The notes beneath the pieces were generated by a model. The model saw only the letters and a program-made list of their open reading frames with translations, had not been told where the DNA came from and did not search any database. A stretch of DNA of 64,000 nucleotides from Trichuris trichiura. Taxonomy: Eukaryota; Nematoda; Enoplea; Trichinellida; Trichuridae. Position numbers and translations under genes: made by a program. Every line of letters begins with the position of its first letter. Position 1 is the first letter of the stretch. The stretch lies in NCBI GenBank assembly GCA_037903355.1, contig JBAJFE010000026.1:5952001-6016000 (forward strand), read 5' to 3'. Shown in pieces: positions 38,182 to 49,127 of this stretch.

Positions 38182-40855
38182 TCATTCCTCGTCAAAAGGT
38201 GCTACATCGCATAATTTGATAACCCAACAGCAATTGGTAACTCCTTTAGCACTGAACGTCTTAGGCAATGTGATCTTCAAACCGCTTTGTTCAGTCGGCT
38301 CTGTGATAAGCTTGTCAGAACTTCCCATTAGTATCGCTTCAGTCATGGTTGTTCCTTTTACACTTCCAAGTTGCAAAATTCCATCTTCAGGCCAGTTGAA
38401 AAAGAAAGCGTAAACATAATTGCCTCTCGGAAGAATACTTCTGTTGGTTAGGCGTCCCATCGATTGCGGCGTTCGAGTAGTGTACCTAAGTTGGAATTGC
38501 AATTCAAAGTTTTGCCGCTGGCTAACGCAACACCCACCAAACATCTTTTGTTAGGGAGTCATTTTGATAAACCCAAGGAACGGTTTCAAAAATAGCTTCG
38601 CCGGTATCCTCTAACCATTTTCCAATGGAGTACAGTCTTTCTTCAAATATGGGCAATATGCGGCCGTCATGCGTAGGACCAACGTTCAATAGAAAGTTAC
38701 CACCGCAGCTGAGTAGACGAAAGCAGACCCGTTCAATATGCAAAATCAACAGCAATTTTACCTGACGGTTTCTATGAAGGCCTTAATTAACTGCTCCGTT
38801 GTGAGGTAATCTTCAAGCTTGGCTTCCCGCCGGTAACCCCATGACTCTGCGTCTATAGTGTAGCAGTTTTCCCATTTGTGTGGTTGAAGAGTGTCTGCAA
38901 CAGCAAACAAAACAAAGTATAGAAGAACTGTCACCAAGCTATTGCTTGCAAATAAAAAGGCCAAACCATACGTGGGTTAAAGCGATCGCTGCAAGTAAAA
39001 AAACCACCGTGACTACACGCAGTGCCTTTTCCCCAACGGTCATTCGTTACTACCGTATCTTTGACGGGGCTAAGATAGAGAAGAAAAGGCTGAAAAGTTG
39101 GAATGGCATTACATCTCACCTGTCGTTGTACAGCCAAGCAAGGAATTGAGTAGAATTCCAATATGTATCGCTAAGACCCCAATCACCATCACTCCATACA
39201 ATTTCTGGCTTGTATTTGTTAATTAAGTCGTGAAGTTGAGGATGTACGATGTTCTAGAAAACCTATTTATACTCGCCATTTGATAAATACAGGGGCTCCC
39301 TGAATTACGGTACTATCCGGTTCCGATCCACTATAAAGTTATAACAATCGTTAAGCCCTGACAATCGCTTAGTCAACGCATATAGTACAGATTATCATAC
39401 TTTAGTATAGCCTATTTTAACCCTATTCTAAACATTTGCATCACAGCTGACAATGTCATCTAACGCATGCTTACTTTGTAGTATAGAACTGGACACCTCA
39501 GGCAGCGTATTACATACTGCGCTAAGGGTTAAAATCAGATTCCCTTTATAGTCAGTATTAATGAGCGTACAATGTAAAAGCGTATCAATATTCGCTGCAC
39601 TGAACTGAAATGCTGCAGCGACAGTTTCAGCATCTTATTTTCCAACTTAGCTCACTGCCACGGCGACTGATAGCATAGGGCAGACGCAGAGTTTGTACGG
39701 AAGATATCAAGTTTTGACTACACACTTTTCATCATTCTTTCACATACTTTTTTGCAGCAAGCTAGAGCACTTCTTCAATCGACATGTTAGCTCTCTCACT
39801 TTCCGCTTCCAATATTATTCACAGATTTTTAGCGTAAGCTTTCTAAGGAACTATTGGTTCTATACAAAAAAGGAAATACGTTAGAATTAAGGCGAACATT
39901 GTGAATCCTATCGAAGTCATACGCATGAACATTTTGCTTTAGATAATGCGTTAGACTATCTGCTGTATACCTTATTGATTGTGAGGCTCAGTTGCAGCTC
40001 ACTCGACTAGTATGGTTAGGAAAGAACAGATTGCACAATTCGAAGTGAATGTACACCGCCCTCACAGCTACTGTAGACCTGAATCTATCGAAACTGGGAG
40101 TTTCGTAAATCGGAGACCCCCTGCATTAACTTAGTCTTACTTGCACATACGATTGCGTGGTAAAACTTGAATTGCTATCAGACAAGAATAATGGGTTGAA
40201 CCACTCGAGCAGTGAATAGTACAAGCCGAATCGTATTCTAGCTTTCCTAATTGCAACGGCCAGCTCTCCTTAAACGGGAAGGAAGAAGAAAACATTAACT
40301 TTTGAAGCATACTGCCGCACGGACTAGTTCACTACCTACGAGATCTCTGTGCGGCCCCGTATCCATAGAGTTGAAGTGCATAGACTCAGCGCTGGGCCAC
40401 AGTGTATAACCTTCATGGTGTTTGCTGGTCAAGACGAAATATCTATAACAGTTGTGAAAAAGCAATGCGAAAAACAGGGCGATTTCAAGACTGATATATG
40501 CAAATTTCATTTACCTTGCCCCGGACTTCCTGACAACGTCGGCGAAGTGGTCAGCGTTAAAGAACTCACATTTCATCATCGGCGCAAAGTCTGCGTAGCC
40601 GAAGTTGGGTTTGTAATTTTTTCTCATAAATTCTGTCTGCTCTTTCCGGTGTTCTCCTTGCCACCGCCACCAGAACCACTCTGCCGAAGACCCATAAGAC
40701 GGCACGGAGTAGAGCCCCCAGTGCATGAATATCCCAAATTTGGCCTGATCAAACCAAGGCGGTAATGGCCTGGAGTCTAAGGAATCCCAAGTAGGTAGAT
40801 ATTTTGCGAACACACAAGAAATGAAGATCACATTCCATAGTAGGTGCATTTCCAT
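38182..40855 (-). CDS. Alpha-L-fucosidase (GH29), complete, eight exons
   Basis: Lysosomal or secreted exoglycosidase removing alpha-L-fucose from glycans. Exons on the minus strand: 40515-40855, 40336-40442, 40141-40268, 39120-39253, 38972-39069, 38762-38894, 38538-38708 and 38182-38485. All phases join, giving 471 residues. The N-terminus ([17 protein letters not shown]) is a plausible signal peptide. GH29 blocks: [71 protein letters not shown], then [11 protein letters not shown] with the nucleophile Asp at about residue 214. Later blocks are [33 protein letters not shown] and [12 protein letters not shown]. The C-terminal beta domain ends at TGA 38182. No break or missing catalytic residue is seen. 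Intron 3 is 887 nt, the rest 50-75 nt. Confidence 0.96.
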
Positions 40856-42954
40856 ACGATCAATTGTTTAATGCCAGTCCTGTGTGTATATATATGTGTG
40901 TATTAATTTCCTGTCGCTGCTAAGGGATGCAATTATTTTGCAAGCGCACACCACGCGTCTCAGTTGCAAATGCAGGCTATATCAACTTTCAGAACGACGG
41001 AACGAGGGGCTCTCGCGAATAACGCTCTCCAGTTTCCTCGCGTTGACGTTCTGCTTCGCTTGAACAGTAGGACGCCGACAAGCCTATTCTAGCTTTAAAC
41101 AAAGATATCGTTACACACTCTAACAGCCTATAGTTTAAAGAGCTCTGTTTCAGATGATTAGACGAAAGCTACGAATATTTAGGGAACATAAATGAGTTAT
41201 AACTTCACCCAGGTTTAGTAACGAGAACAAAAAGTTAGCAAAAGAGAGAAACAGCGTGTTCCTACTTTATGTAATAAATCGCCGGAGCAGTTACCTCAAC
41301 AGGAAGAATAAAGGATCCTTGCTATTTCGTGCCTATTATTAGGCTTACTGTAAACTAGCAAAATTACCGGGAAATGCAGGTTCCACCGCTGCACCTTAAT
41401 ATCGCTTCCTACTGGATGAACACTTTTCATGCTATTAAGCACATTTCTGTGGTCATCTGCGTCATTAATTTTCCCTTAGGCTGCTTGACCTCGCTTGTCG
41501 CTATTATGTCAGCGCAGATGTCTAGCAGCGAATAGTGGATGCTGTCGTGCTAAACTACAACAGCTGAATTGTCGTCCTTCGCGGACGAATAAGTTAACGA
41601 GTAATTTACTAGCAGTTTCTGTAGGCCGCCTAAGCCTAAATCAAAACTTAAGAGGACTGAAACGCTGGTTGTACTTTTTCCATGTGTTCCGGCGAAAATG
41701 ACAGCACTGCTGTCCAACGGAGAAACTGATAAATTAATTTCAGCTGAGTGATCGGTCTTTCCGCCTTTGATCTACTCAACCCTCCCGACGGAGCCGTAGA
41801 TCCGTTCTTCGCTTAAGTTCCGTGTTGTTCTTTTTCTATGAGCTTTCTTTCTCAACTACGTATATTAAAGAGTTGTTGGTTTCGCCTTAGTCTCCTGACA
41901 GTGAAGAATTTTGCAGAGTGAAAAATGCAGGCCGGCAATACGCAGTTGTCAATGATTATAATTTTTAATTTACATACAAAAAGCATGAATAAAGTCTAAG
42001 TTGTCTATCTTAAGTTCTGGTTTGGACTTAGGTGGCCTACATGAACTGTTGGAGAGTTTTCAGTTTATGTTGAAAAGCAATGAGCAACAGGAACTCGAGC
42101 AACGAATTATGAGAGCAACAGGCGGCCTGTTTTTCCTAGTTTTCAGTTTACCTAGCTTCGACAAACGTCTCAGTTGTGTTAAGCATTTATTTAGGCTTAA
42201 ATGGCCTGCAGAGGAACTGCTGGCGAACTACTCGTTGACTTTTTCGTCCGCGTGAAGAATCAAGCCAGCAACTGTTAGTACTCGCGCAGAAATGACATAA
42301 ACGCAGTAAACTAGCATAGGGGAAAATTAATTGCGCAGACGAGTTTAGAATTGTGCGTAATGGCACTGAAGGTGCTTTTCCAGCAGGAAGTGACGTTCGG
42401 ACCTGCTTTTCTCAATGATTTTGCACGGTTAAAGTAAACCTGGTGGGCAAAAAGTAGGAAAGATTCAGAATAAGTTTTTGCAACAGTGGAAAAGGTCTTT
42501 CATCTTCTTTCTACTTTCTATTTATTCATCTTCGTGCGAAGCTAAGAACGAAAAACTCCATCATTTGTTAAAGAAGCAGATTTTAATGAAGATAGCGCAT
42601 TGCGAATGTACTACTAGTGCAATAGCAGATGTGTTGAAACGTGCTTGTTCCGTAGTCACCTACTAGGTACTGTGTGAGCACTTACTGCATCGAAAGCACA
42701 TGGTCAGACAGTTAACTGATATGATCCAACGCTATTGTCTAATGGCGTCTACATTTCGCCAACTGGCGGAGCTTAGCCCAAAGTCAACAAAGAACTGCAC
42801 CTATTAAACAGTGGCTCTTTTCTTTGTCTTCGTCCAAACATGTTTTCGTGCTAGATAATTTTCGGGTGGGGTCAGTCGAACACAGAGAGGTATTTGTCAA
42901 TTGTAGAGATCTTGGTTCGCTATCTTAATTAGGTTTATTTGCCCTTCGACATTA
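40856..42954. other. Intergenic upstream of alpha-L-fucosidase
   Basis: Contains the presumed promoter. The open frames at 42001-42255 and 42478-42666 lack start or splice support and recognisable motifs. Confidence 0.3.
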
Positions 42955-43850
42955 GTCAGAGGATGTGGCAATGCTGGTCAGTGAACCAGACCCCCTCAGG
43001 GCGCTTCGGGATGATGCCTCGCACTGTCTTGCGTCGACGTTGTCCTCAGCGTGGCGCCAGGAATGCGACCCTATCGAGGCCACGTCTAGCGGGTGAGGTC
43101 ACTTCCTCGATGGTGCGCAGTCCCACTTCAGTTTATCGACCAATGAGTCGCTCACCCCAAAATAGCTCTGAATTTGTCTATATAAGGTTACGGGAACTGG
43201 TCACAGAGTCTCTCCGTCAGTCTCTCCCTGATCGTACGACTGTTCCATCTCCGTCTTGTATCCATGTGGTAAACAAGTCGGCTCCCTACCTGCTAATTGG
43301 GTAGGCTCGTTTGATCTCGCCGAATCCGGTCTTTCAAGAACCGCCACGACCGCCTGTGCGGCTTAATCCGCAGGGTTAAAGAATGCCAAGGCATAGCACT
43401 TCAAGCTGCGGACACAGGCGGGTGGCAGCGATTCGTGATCCACCAAACGGCTGCCCGTGGCACATAGGCATGCGCGCTCCTGGTAATCCGCCTGTTACCG
43501 AAATGCCGCATGCAGCGTAGAGATGCAAGTGCTTGGGCGTAATCCTTGTAGGTCAACCGCCTCAAGCGGCGACAGAAACGGATTAACGCCCATAATCCCT
43601 TTGCAAAACAACTGCAGAGGGGTATAAAAGCACGCGTGCCGACGGGCAGGAGAGACAGACCGAACGACTGACCATTGCGTGTATCGTTGTGTACATTTAT
43701 TATGCCACGCATATCTTCCACATTAAACTCCACAGCACAAACTCAAGGAATCGTTGAAGCAGCCACGCTCTCCCGCGGCAATTCTACCACAATCCAGTCA
43801 TTACCTGCAGTGTTCTGTGTTAATAAACCTGTACTGTTTCGTATCGTACC
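42955..43850 (+). repeat. LTR-like promoter sequences upstream of gag
   Basis: Two GC-rich blocks look like remnants of long terminal repeats. One has a TATA-like box TATAAGG at 43181 followed by a CT-rich leader. The second has GGTATAAAAG at 43621-43630 and a polyadenylation signal AATAAA at 43822-43827, about 65 nt before the gag frame region. This order fits the 5' LTR of the element whose gag begins downstream. I could not find a matching 3' LTR or exact borders. Confidence 0.45.
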
Positions 43851-43916
43851 AGCGCCATTCGCCTACAAGCTATCGAGGCTTTAATAGACGGAAGCCAGGC
43901 TGATAAGTCTCTTGAC

Positions 43917-44522
43917 TTGCGGCTGATCCCGGAATATGATGAATCAGCAAAACAGCCTATCACAGAATGGATCGAGCAGGTAGAGCTACTGTGCAAGCTG
44001 CGCGGGATCATCGATACTGCAACCGTCATCATACCCCTACGCCTCGAGGGCGGCGCCCTCGCCGTGTTCCTCCAGTTACCGGATGAGGAAAAGAGAAGTT
44101 CCGTCAGGCTGACGGAAGCTCTACTAACCGCCTTCGCAGCCGACCCTTATGATGCCTACGAAGAGTTCATCACAAGAAAGCTCAGCGCAAAAGAAGCGTC
44201 AGATGTCTTTCTGGCTGCACTGCGGAGGTTGGCTTCATGTTTCGGCAGTATCCCTGAGAAAGTACTGGCATGTGCCTTCGTGAATGGCCTGCCGGAAATT
44301 CTCCGAAAACTGCTGAAAGTTGGAGCGCGTATGGATGACCTTAGCTTGAACCAAATCGTGGGGCGTGTTCGGGCGATCATCAAGGATGAGCGCCCCATAG
44401 GCGTTAGGATGTATGACTCGGCGCGATCGAAAACAAAAGGCTTGGCACGGCGATGCTTCACATGTGATGGTTTAAACCATTTCGCTTGGGACTGTCCGAC
44501 TCGAACTCAAGGACAACGGTAA
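43917..44522 (+). pseudogene. Gag polyprotein of an LTR retrotransposon
   Basis: 201-codon open frame with a gag-type helical capsid region (ITEWIEQVELLCKLRG, then ALLTAFAADPYDAYEEF and VLACAFVNGLPEILRKLL). It ends in a CCHC zinc knuckle, CFTCDGLNHFAWDC, at its C-terminus. Gag packages element RNA in cytoplasmic particles. The frame is intact, but the downstream pol is broken, so the element as a whole is dead. The family is probably Ty3/Gypsy-like, judged from the protease and RT that follow. Confidence 0.75.
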
Positions 44523-44564
44523 GAAACCTGATTATAAGCCTCAGACGCGAAACCGCCGTCGCGG

Positions 44565-45345
44565 AAGATCTGGCGCAACGAATCCCAGGCGTCAAAGAAG
44601 CGGGCGCGGCGAAGAACCGCCGGCATCCTCCCTTCGCAGACTATGATAGGGGCGCTGCCGACCGTCCAAGTGGAAGTCGATGGCGTGGAACAAAACGTCT
44701 TGGTGGACACTGGATGCTCAAAATGTGTCGTTCACGTTTCGTGCTACGCGAGCTGGAGGAAAAAACCGGCTAGAATAGCTACGGTAGCGAGATTCGATGC
44801 CAAGGCCTGAGAACAGTGCGGCTGAAAGAGGCCGGGCTAGAGTCGATGTGGTAGTGACTGCCAAAAAATCGTTTGGATTCGACTTCATTCTTGAAATGAA
44901 TGCAGTAACAGCCCTAGACGGAGTGTCCATCAATCCTTGAAGTCACGTGCGATTTGGAACGGAACGCGAGGAGATCAGTGGCGCAGGCGTTGCTGGCATA
45001 AAGTCGGAGGAAAAAGACTTGGCGCTGACATTTGACCCCGTCGCTCGTTGTTGGATTGCTGCTTAGAATGGTCCGACGGTACAGGACCAGACGTCCTCCA
45101 GAACAAGGTCAAAGAATATGCGCCAGCGGCCAGAGCCAAGACCGCATACAGAGAAAAGTTGCGGAATTAGATTACAAACGGCTGGTTAGTGCTGTACGAT
45201 GAAAGAAAGTATGGACCAGCGAAAGGGCTGATACCTCTAATGGTCGTGGTGCAACGCAACAAAGAGAAGGTGCGGCCTATTATGGATTTTAGGGAGTTAA
45301 ACGCCTTATTCCCGATCAAGCCTGTTTCCGTGACCCATAACAACA
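44565..45345 (+). pseudogene. Pol remnant: aspartic protease and start of RT
   Basis: In a different frame from gag, 44640-44817 encodes an aspartic-protease core (VEVDGVEQNVLVDTGCSKCV, with the catalytic D-T/S-G as DTG). After several stops and frameshifts, 45177-45345 encodes the start of a reverse transcriptase (KGLIPLMVVVQRNKEKVRPI, then MDFRELN), typical of Gypsy-like pol. The rest of RT, RNase H and integrase are missing. The sequence passes within about 150 bp into a Copia-type fragment. Confidence 0.7.
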
Positions 45346-45494
45346 AGCGTCACCTGGTCGAAGGATAATTATGAACAAAGTCCAGGGGCGATATAAAGGA
45401 ATGACGACGAGGGAGAAGGATCGTTCCTGCCCTGACCGAACGTTGGACACAGTGTCGTTATAGAAGCAAAACACATCTTTCAACGGACATAACA

Positions 45495-46337
45495 GTGGGG
45501 AAACAGGTGAATGCGTCCTTCTGCACCAAAGATCTAGGCGAGGTTGCCTACTACCTTGGCACTGAAGTGAAACGGGAAGAAGATGGATCCTTCTTCTTGA
45601 GTCAGAAAGGGAAAATTGCGGAATTACTAAACAAGAATGCCGTGCTGGACAGTGAACCAGTGGCAACGCCTCCGGAGACGTGCTATCTAGACAGCGTATT
45701 AGAAAAGAGCAACCTGCTACCTACTAACACCGTATATCGGCAGGTAATTGGTTCTTTGCTCTACCTTGCCACAGTCTCTAGGCCAGATGTTGCTGTGGCA
45801 GTAGGACTTATGAGTAGACATGTTGAGCAACCCGTGCGGTATCTAGCAGGCACAACCGACTTAAAGTTGAAGCTTCCGGGAGAAAAGAAGCTAAAGCTGC
45901 AGTGTTTCGTGGACTCTGATTGAGCTGGTGATAAAACAGACAGGAAGTCCACTAGTGGGTACATAATTAAGCTAAGTGACAGTACTGTGGCTTGGTCAAG
46001 CCAGAAACAGTCCGTCGTGGCTCTCTCCTCAACTGAAGCTGAATATGTAGCTGCATCCCAAGCATGTAGAGAGTTGTTGTGATTTCCACAACTGCTCAAA
46101 GACATGGGAATACCCCAGACGGATCCAGTGTTAGTTTACGAAGATAACCAAGGATACATCCAGCTGATAGAATCAGACTGCAGTGGCTCACGGACAAAGC
46201 ATATTGACCTGCGCTACCATATATTCCATAGCTTGCGGGAACAAGTTATCAACGAACTGCACTGTTGTCTGATCGAGGAAATGATAGCAGACATTAGCAA
46301 AGCTGCTCAGCAAAGAACGCTTTGCAAATTTCACTGA
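45495..46337 (+). pseudogene. Copia-type pol fragment (RT end and RNase H)
   Basis: Encodes the end of a Ty1/Copia RT (DLGEVAYYLGTEV, then RQVIGSLLYLATVSRPDVA) and the RNase H domain (CFVDSD, STSGYIIKL, QSVVALSSTEAEYVAASQA and HIDLRYHIF). Two in-frame TGA codons, at 45921-45923 and about 46080, each sit where the family has Trp, consistent with TGG-to-TGA decay. About 20 residues are missing between SRHVEQP and VRYLAGT. There is no gag, integrase or LTR of this type nearby, so it is a fragment. Confidence 0.85.
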
Positions 46338-46627
46338 GCAGCTAGGCATGCAGAAGTGTATGTTAAAGAAACCTGTGACATTTATCCTGCAAGAAGAGAT
46401 GTTGGAATTGCTGCGCCAGACACCTGTCTCAAGGAAGAGAGCAGAGGTGTTAATGGACATCGGTCTCCAACAAAGGCAGGATTAACGATGATGAATGGTG
46501 TCCACTGATGGCCACTCTGTAACCCGTTTAAATTCGTTAATCCGAGGGCATGGGAGCGACGACGTCTGGGAGCTGTCTAGACGCTCCCTATTTAAAGCCT
46601 CATCGCTGACTTCGCTCGTCCCAGCGG

Positions 46628-46703
46628 CATCGGGGAACGAATCCTACGACTGAGCCGTTCCCTGGACTTTAAGGTTTGATTTACGACATCTAACAGTTTA
46701 TTC
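46628..46703 (+). repeat. 76-bp PLE fragment duplicating 47676-47750
   Basis: Starts CGGCATCGGGGAACGAATCC and differs from the internal PLE 2 segment at 47676 by only a few bases. It lies 5' of PLE 2 in the same orientation, as if it were the end of an upstream partial copy. Partial tandem copies are common for PLEs. Confidence 0.8.
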
Positions 46704-46725
46704 CTCTGGTTCACGGGTTTGGAAT

Positions 46726-46808
46726 GTTGGATGTATCTGTAAGTAAATTTCAGAATGCCCTACCAGGTAGGTAGGGCATTTTGAAGTTTACTTACAGATA
46801 CATCCAAC
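46726..46808. repeat. Short hairpin at the 5' edge of PLE 2
   Basis: 39-bp arms GTTGGATGTATCTGTAAGTA... and their inverse surround the 5-nt centre AGGTA, with two mismatches. It could be a terminal hairpin of PLE 2 or a separate MITE. The PLE reading resumes about 10 nt downstream. Confidence 0.8.
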
Positions 46809-46811
46809 AGG

Positions 46812-48231
46812 CCAAAGCCTGTTAAAAGGCCAACCGAACAACGTCATGGTTAGTTATGACGTCAAAGACCTGTTCACTAGTATCCCCATAGACTACACGC
46901 TTAACCTATAAGAGAACCTTTTCAAAAATGACACCACGGGACTTTTAAAAATGAAACTGAACCTTTTTCACATAACGAAACTGATTTCCTTCTGCATGAA
47001 ATAAGGGAGCTACTTCAGGTTCCAGGATAGGTTCTTCTTACAAACAGATGGTGTTCCCATGGGCAGTCCACTATCGCCGGTTCTAGCGGAGATCTTCATG
47101 GAACACTTCGAGGAAAAGGTCTTCACTAGCGTAAGCCTGGACGCCGCGCCCATCTTCTTCAAACGTTACGTAGATGATATTTTTGCCGTCACCACCAAGG
47201 GCAAGGAGGGGGCGTTTCTAAACCACTTAAACAGCATCTTCCCCAACAACATACGTTTAACTATGGAAACAGAAGTAGATAACAAACTTCCCTTCCTAGA
47301 CGTATTGGTGATAAAACAGGGCAACGAAATAAGGATTTCCGTTTATATAAAACCGACCCATTCCGACAGATATCTGCATTTCACTTCACACCACCCTTTG
47401 TCAGTCAAACGGGGTATTGTAAAAGGGATGGTTGACAGGGCCCTGGCTGCCTGTCACCCTGCATTTCTTCCGGCTGAATTAAAACACATCCTTCATACAT
47501 TTACAGACAACGGGTACCCTCACTCTTTGGTTAAACACATCATCGCCGAATGCAGACGGCCCCTGAACCCTACACCCTCACCCAACGACACTAACACCAC
47601 TGATAATATTAACCCTACAAATGATAACACTGGAATCACGAATACCCGCCCCATTTTGTTTATCCCTTATTACAACGGCATCGGGGAACGAATCCTACGA
47701 CTGAGCCGTTCCCTGGACGTCAAGGTTCGATTTACGACATGGAACAGTTTACGATCAATGGTGAGGAGCGATAAGATCGTAGTTCCCTTTGACAAAAGAC
47801 CTGGCGTTGTCTATGAGTTACGATGCGGTTGCAACGCCTCCTACATAAGAGCAACGGGCAACACTTTATTTCACAAGTACGACCAACACATGACCAACGT
47901 CGGCCGATACAAAGAGGCGATGCGAAGACTGACCGAACCCGACGGACAAAGGACAAATAATCCGCGACGAGGCCGACCACAGAAGCTCAAACCGGAGAAG
48001 ATCATAGAAGAGACGATCAAAGCGTCGGCGGTCGTCGAGCATTCCTCTCAATGCTCGCTCGACCTACAACCGCAGATTATTTGTTGCGAGAGCCACTTAC
48101 ATCTCCGCCGGGTTAAGGAAGCTCTTTTCATTCGCCATAATCATACCATCAACCGTGACAAAGGACAAGAGGTTAGCTCGGCTTGGGACCCACTGATTAG
48201 TAAAACCAAGTGTTGCTCTCTGCCACGCTGA
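46812..48231 (+). pseudogene. PLE 2 reverse transcriptase plus GIY-YIG endonuclease, inactivated
   Basis: A 5'-truncated RT starts near 46840 (MVSYDVKDLFTSIPI) with two in-frame TAA codons at about 46909 and 47000. From 47059 a 390-codon frame is open: [20 protein letters not shown], the catalytic RYVDDIFAV, LPFLDVLVIK and THSDRYLHF. An Asn/Thr/Pro-rich linker follows, then the endonuclease VVYELRCGCNASYIRATGN and the C-terminal EALFIRHNHTINRDKG. The endonuclease signature reads YIR instead of YIG, a probable loss of function. It shares domain order with PLE 1 but is a clearly different lineage. Confidence 0.9.
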
Positions 48232-48302
48232 CCTCGCCCCAATCCCTATTGTTACGTGTGCCTATATAATATTGTTCCGAGAATAACACCTCCACCATCT
48301 CA

Positions 48303-48336
48303 CTGACGACGGAACTAGAGCGTTCCTAAAGCTCTG
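48303..48336 (+). ncRNA. Degenerate hammerhead-like core, 3' end of PLE 2
   Basis: CTGACGA, a perfect stem GGAAC/GTTCC with loop TAGAGC, then TAAA in place of GAAA and GCTCTG. Same position relative to the PLE stop codon and same layout as in PLE 1, with compensated stem changes but two altered core bases, so probably inactive. Confidence 0.45.
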
Positions 48337-48399
48337 AAATGAAGTTGCGTGTACTGATCCTGTACAATTTTTCTTAATAATTGCTTATTCATCCGTTGG

Positions 48400-49127
48400 T
48401 AGACCGGTTGTTTCGTTTGATTACAGAGCAGACACAAATAAACGGGAAAAGCCGTAGAAGACCTGCATCAAACATAATATTATTCTGGTTTTCCATTTCC
48501 GATCAGTCGGGCATTTCCTTTGCAAATTCTTACGTTCCGCACGTCTTCGTTTATTGCAAAATAAACAGTATCGCTGCTGCACCTATGGGTAAACATAATT
48601 CAGCAATGGATTCGTCTTGCATTGAAAATGAATCTCCTCTTGACAAACGCGCGAAAATGCATAACGTAAGTACGGCAAATCAGACCCCGTGAAAATTTCT
48701 TATAATGCGAAGCTTTCGGTAACCTGTTGCCGTCTTCAGTCTGAAATAGAACACTTGAATCGATTATGAATTAAGAAAGGCGTACAGTAAACCACGAAAA
48801 AGGAAAGAAAATATTACTGAGCCATAAAAGACAAAAAAAATTGGAAAAGGTCAGCATCCATTACAGAAATGATAAATACAGGCGCCAGCAAAGCTTGAAA
48901 GAGCTATACGTTTTGCTTTCGAAGCTACTAAACCGCTGCTCGCAGTCGGTTTTTCATTTTGGCATTGTTAGCATTGATTTTTGTTTGTAACGATGCTGCG
49001 CACATTCATGCGTATTGCAAAGCCGAATATAGGCTTGCAGCAACCTGCGCATCAAAGAAAACGAACTTCTAATTCCCATATGGCGTTTGAAGAACGCGAA
49101 TTTCGCTTGAAATAACGTTAATTGAAA
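48400..49127. other. Intergenic, upstream of the PAP-phosphatase homologue
   Basis: Starts in PLE-derived sequence (TCATCCGTTGGTAG at about 48390 recurs near 57297). No gene seen; the promoter of the next gene is presumed here. Confidence 0.35.

Noticed and set aside
43401..43733. 110-codon minus-strand open frame
   Set aside because: Lies in the LTR-like region upstream of gag; no motif.
44156..44461. Minus-strand frame opposite gag
   Set aside because: Shadow of the gag frame with its CCHC knuckle.
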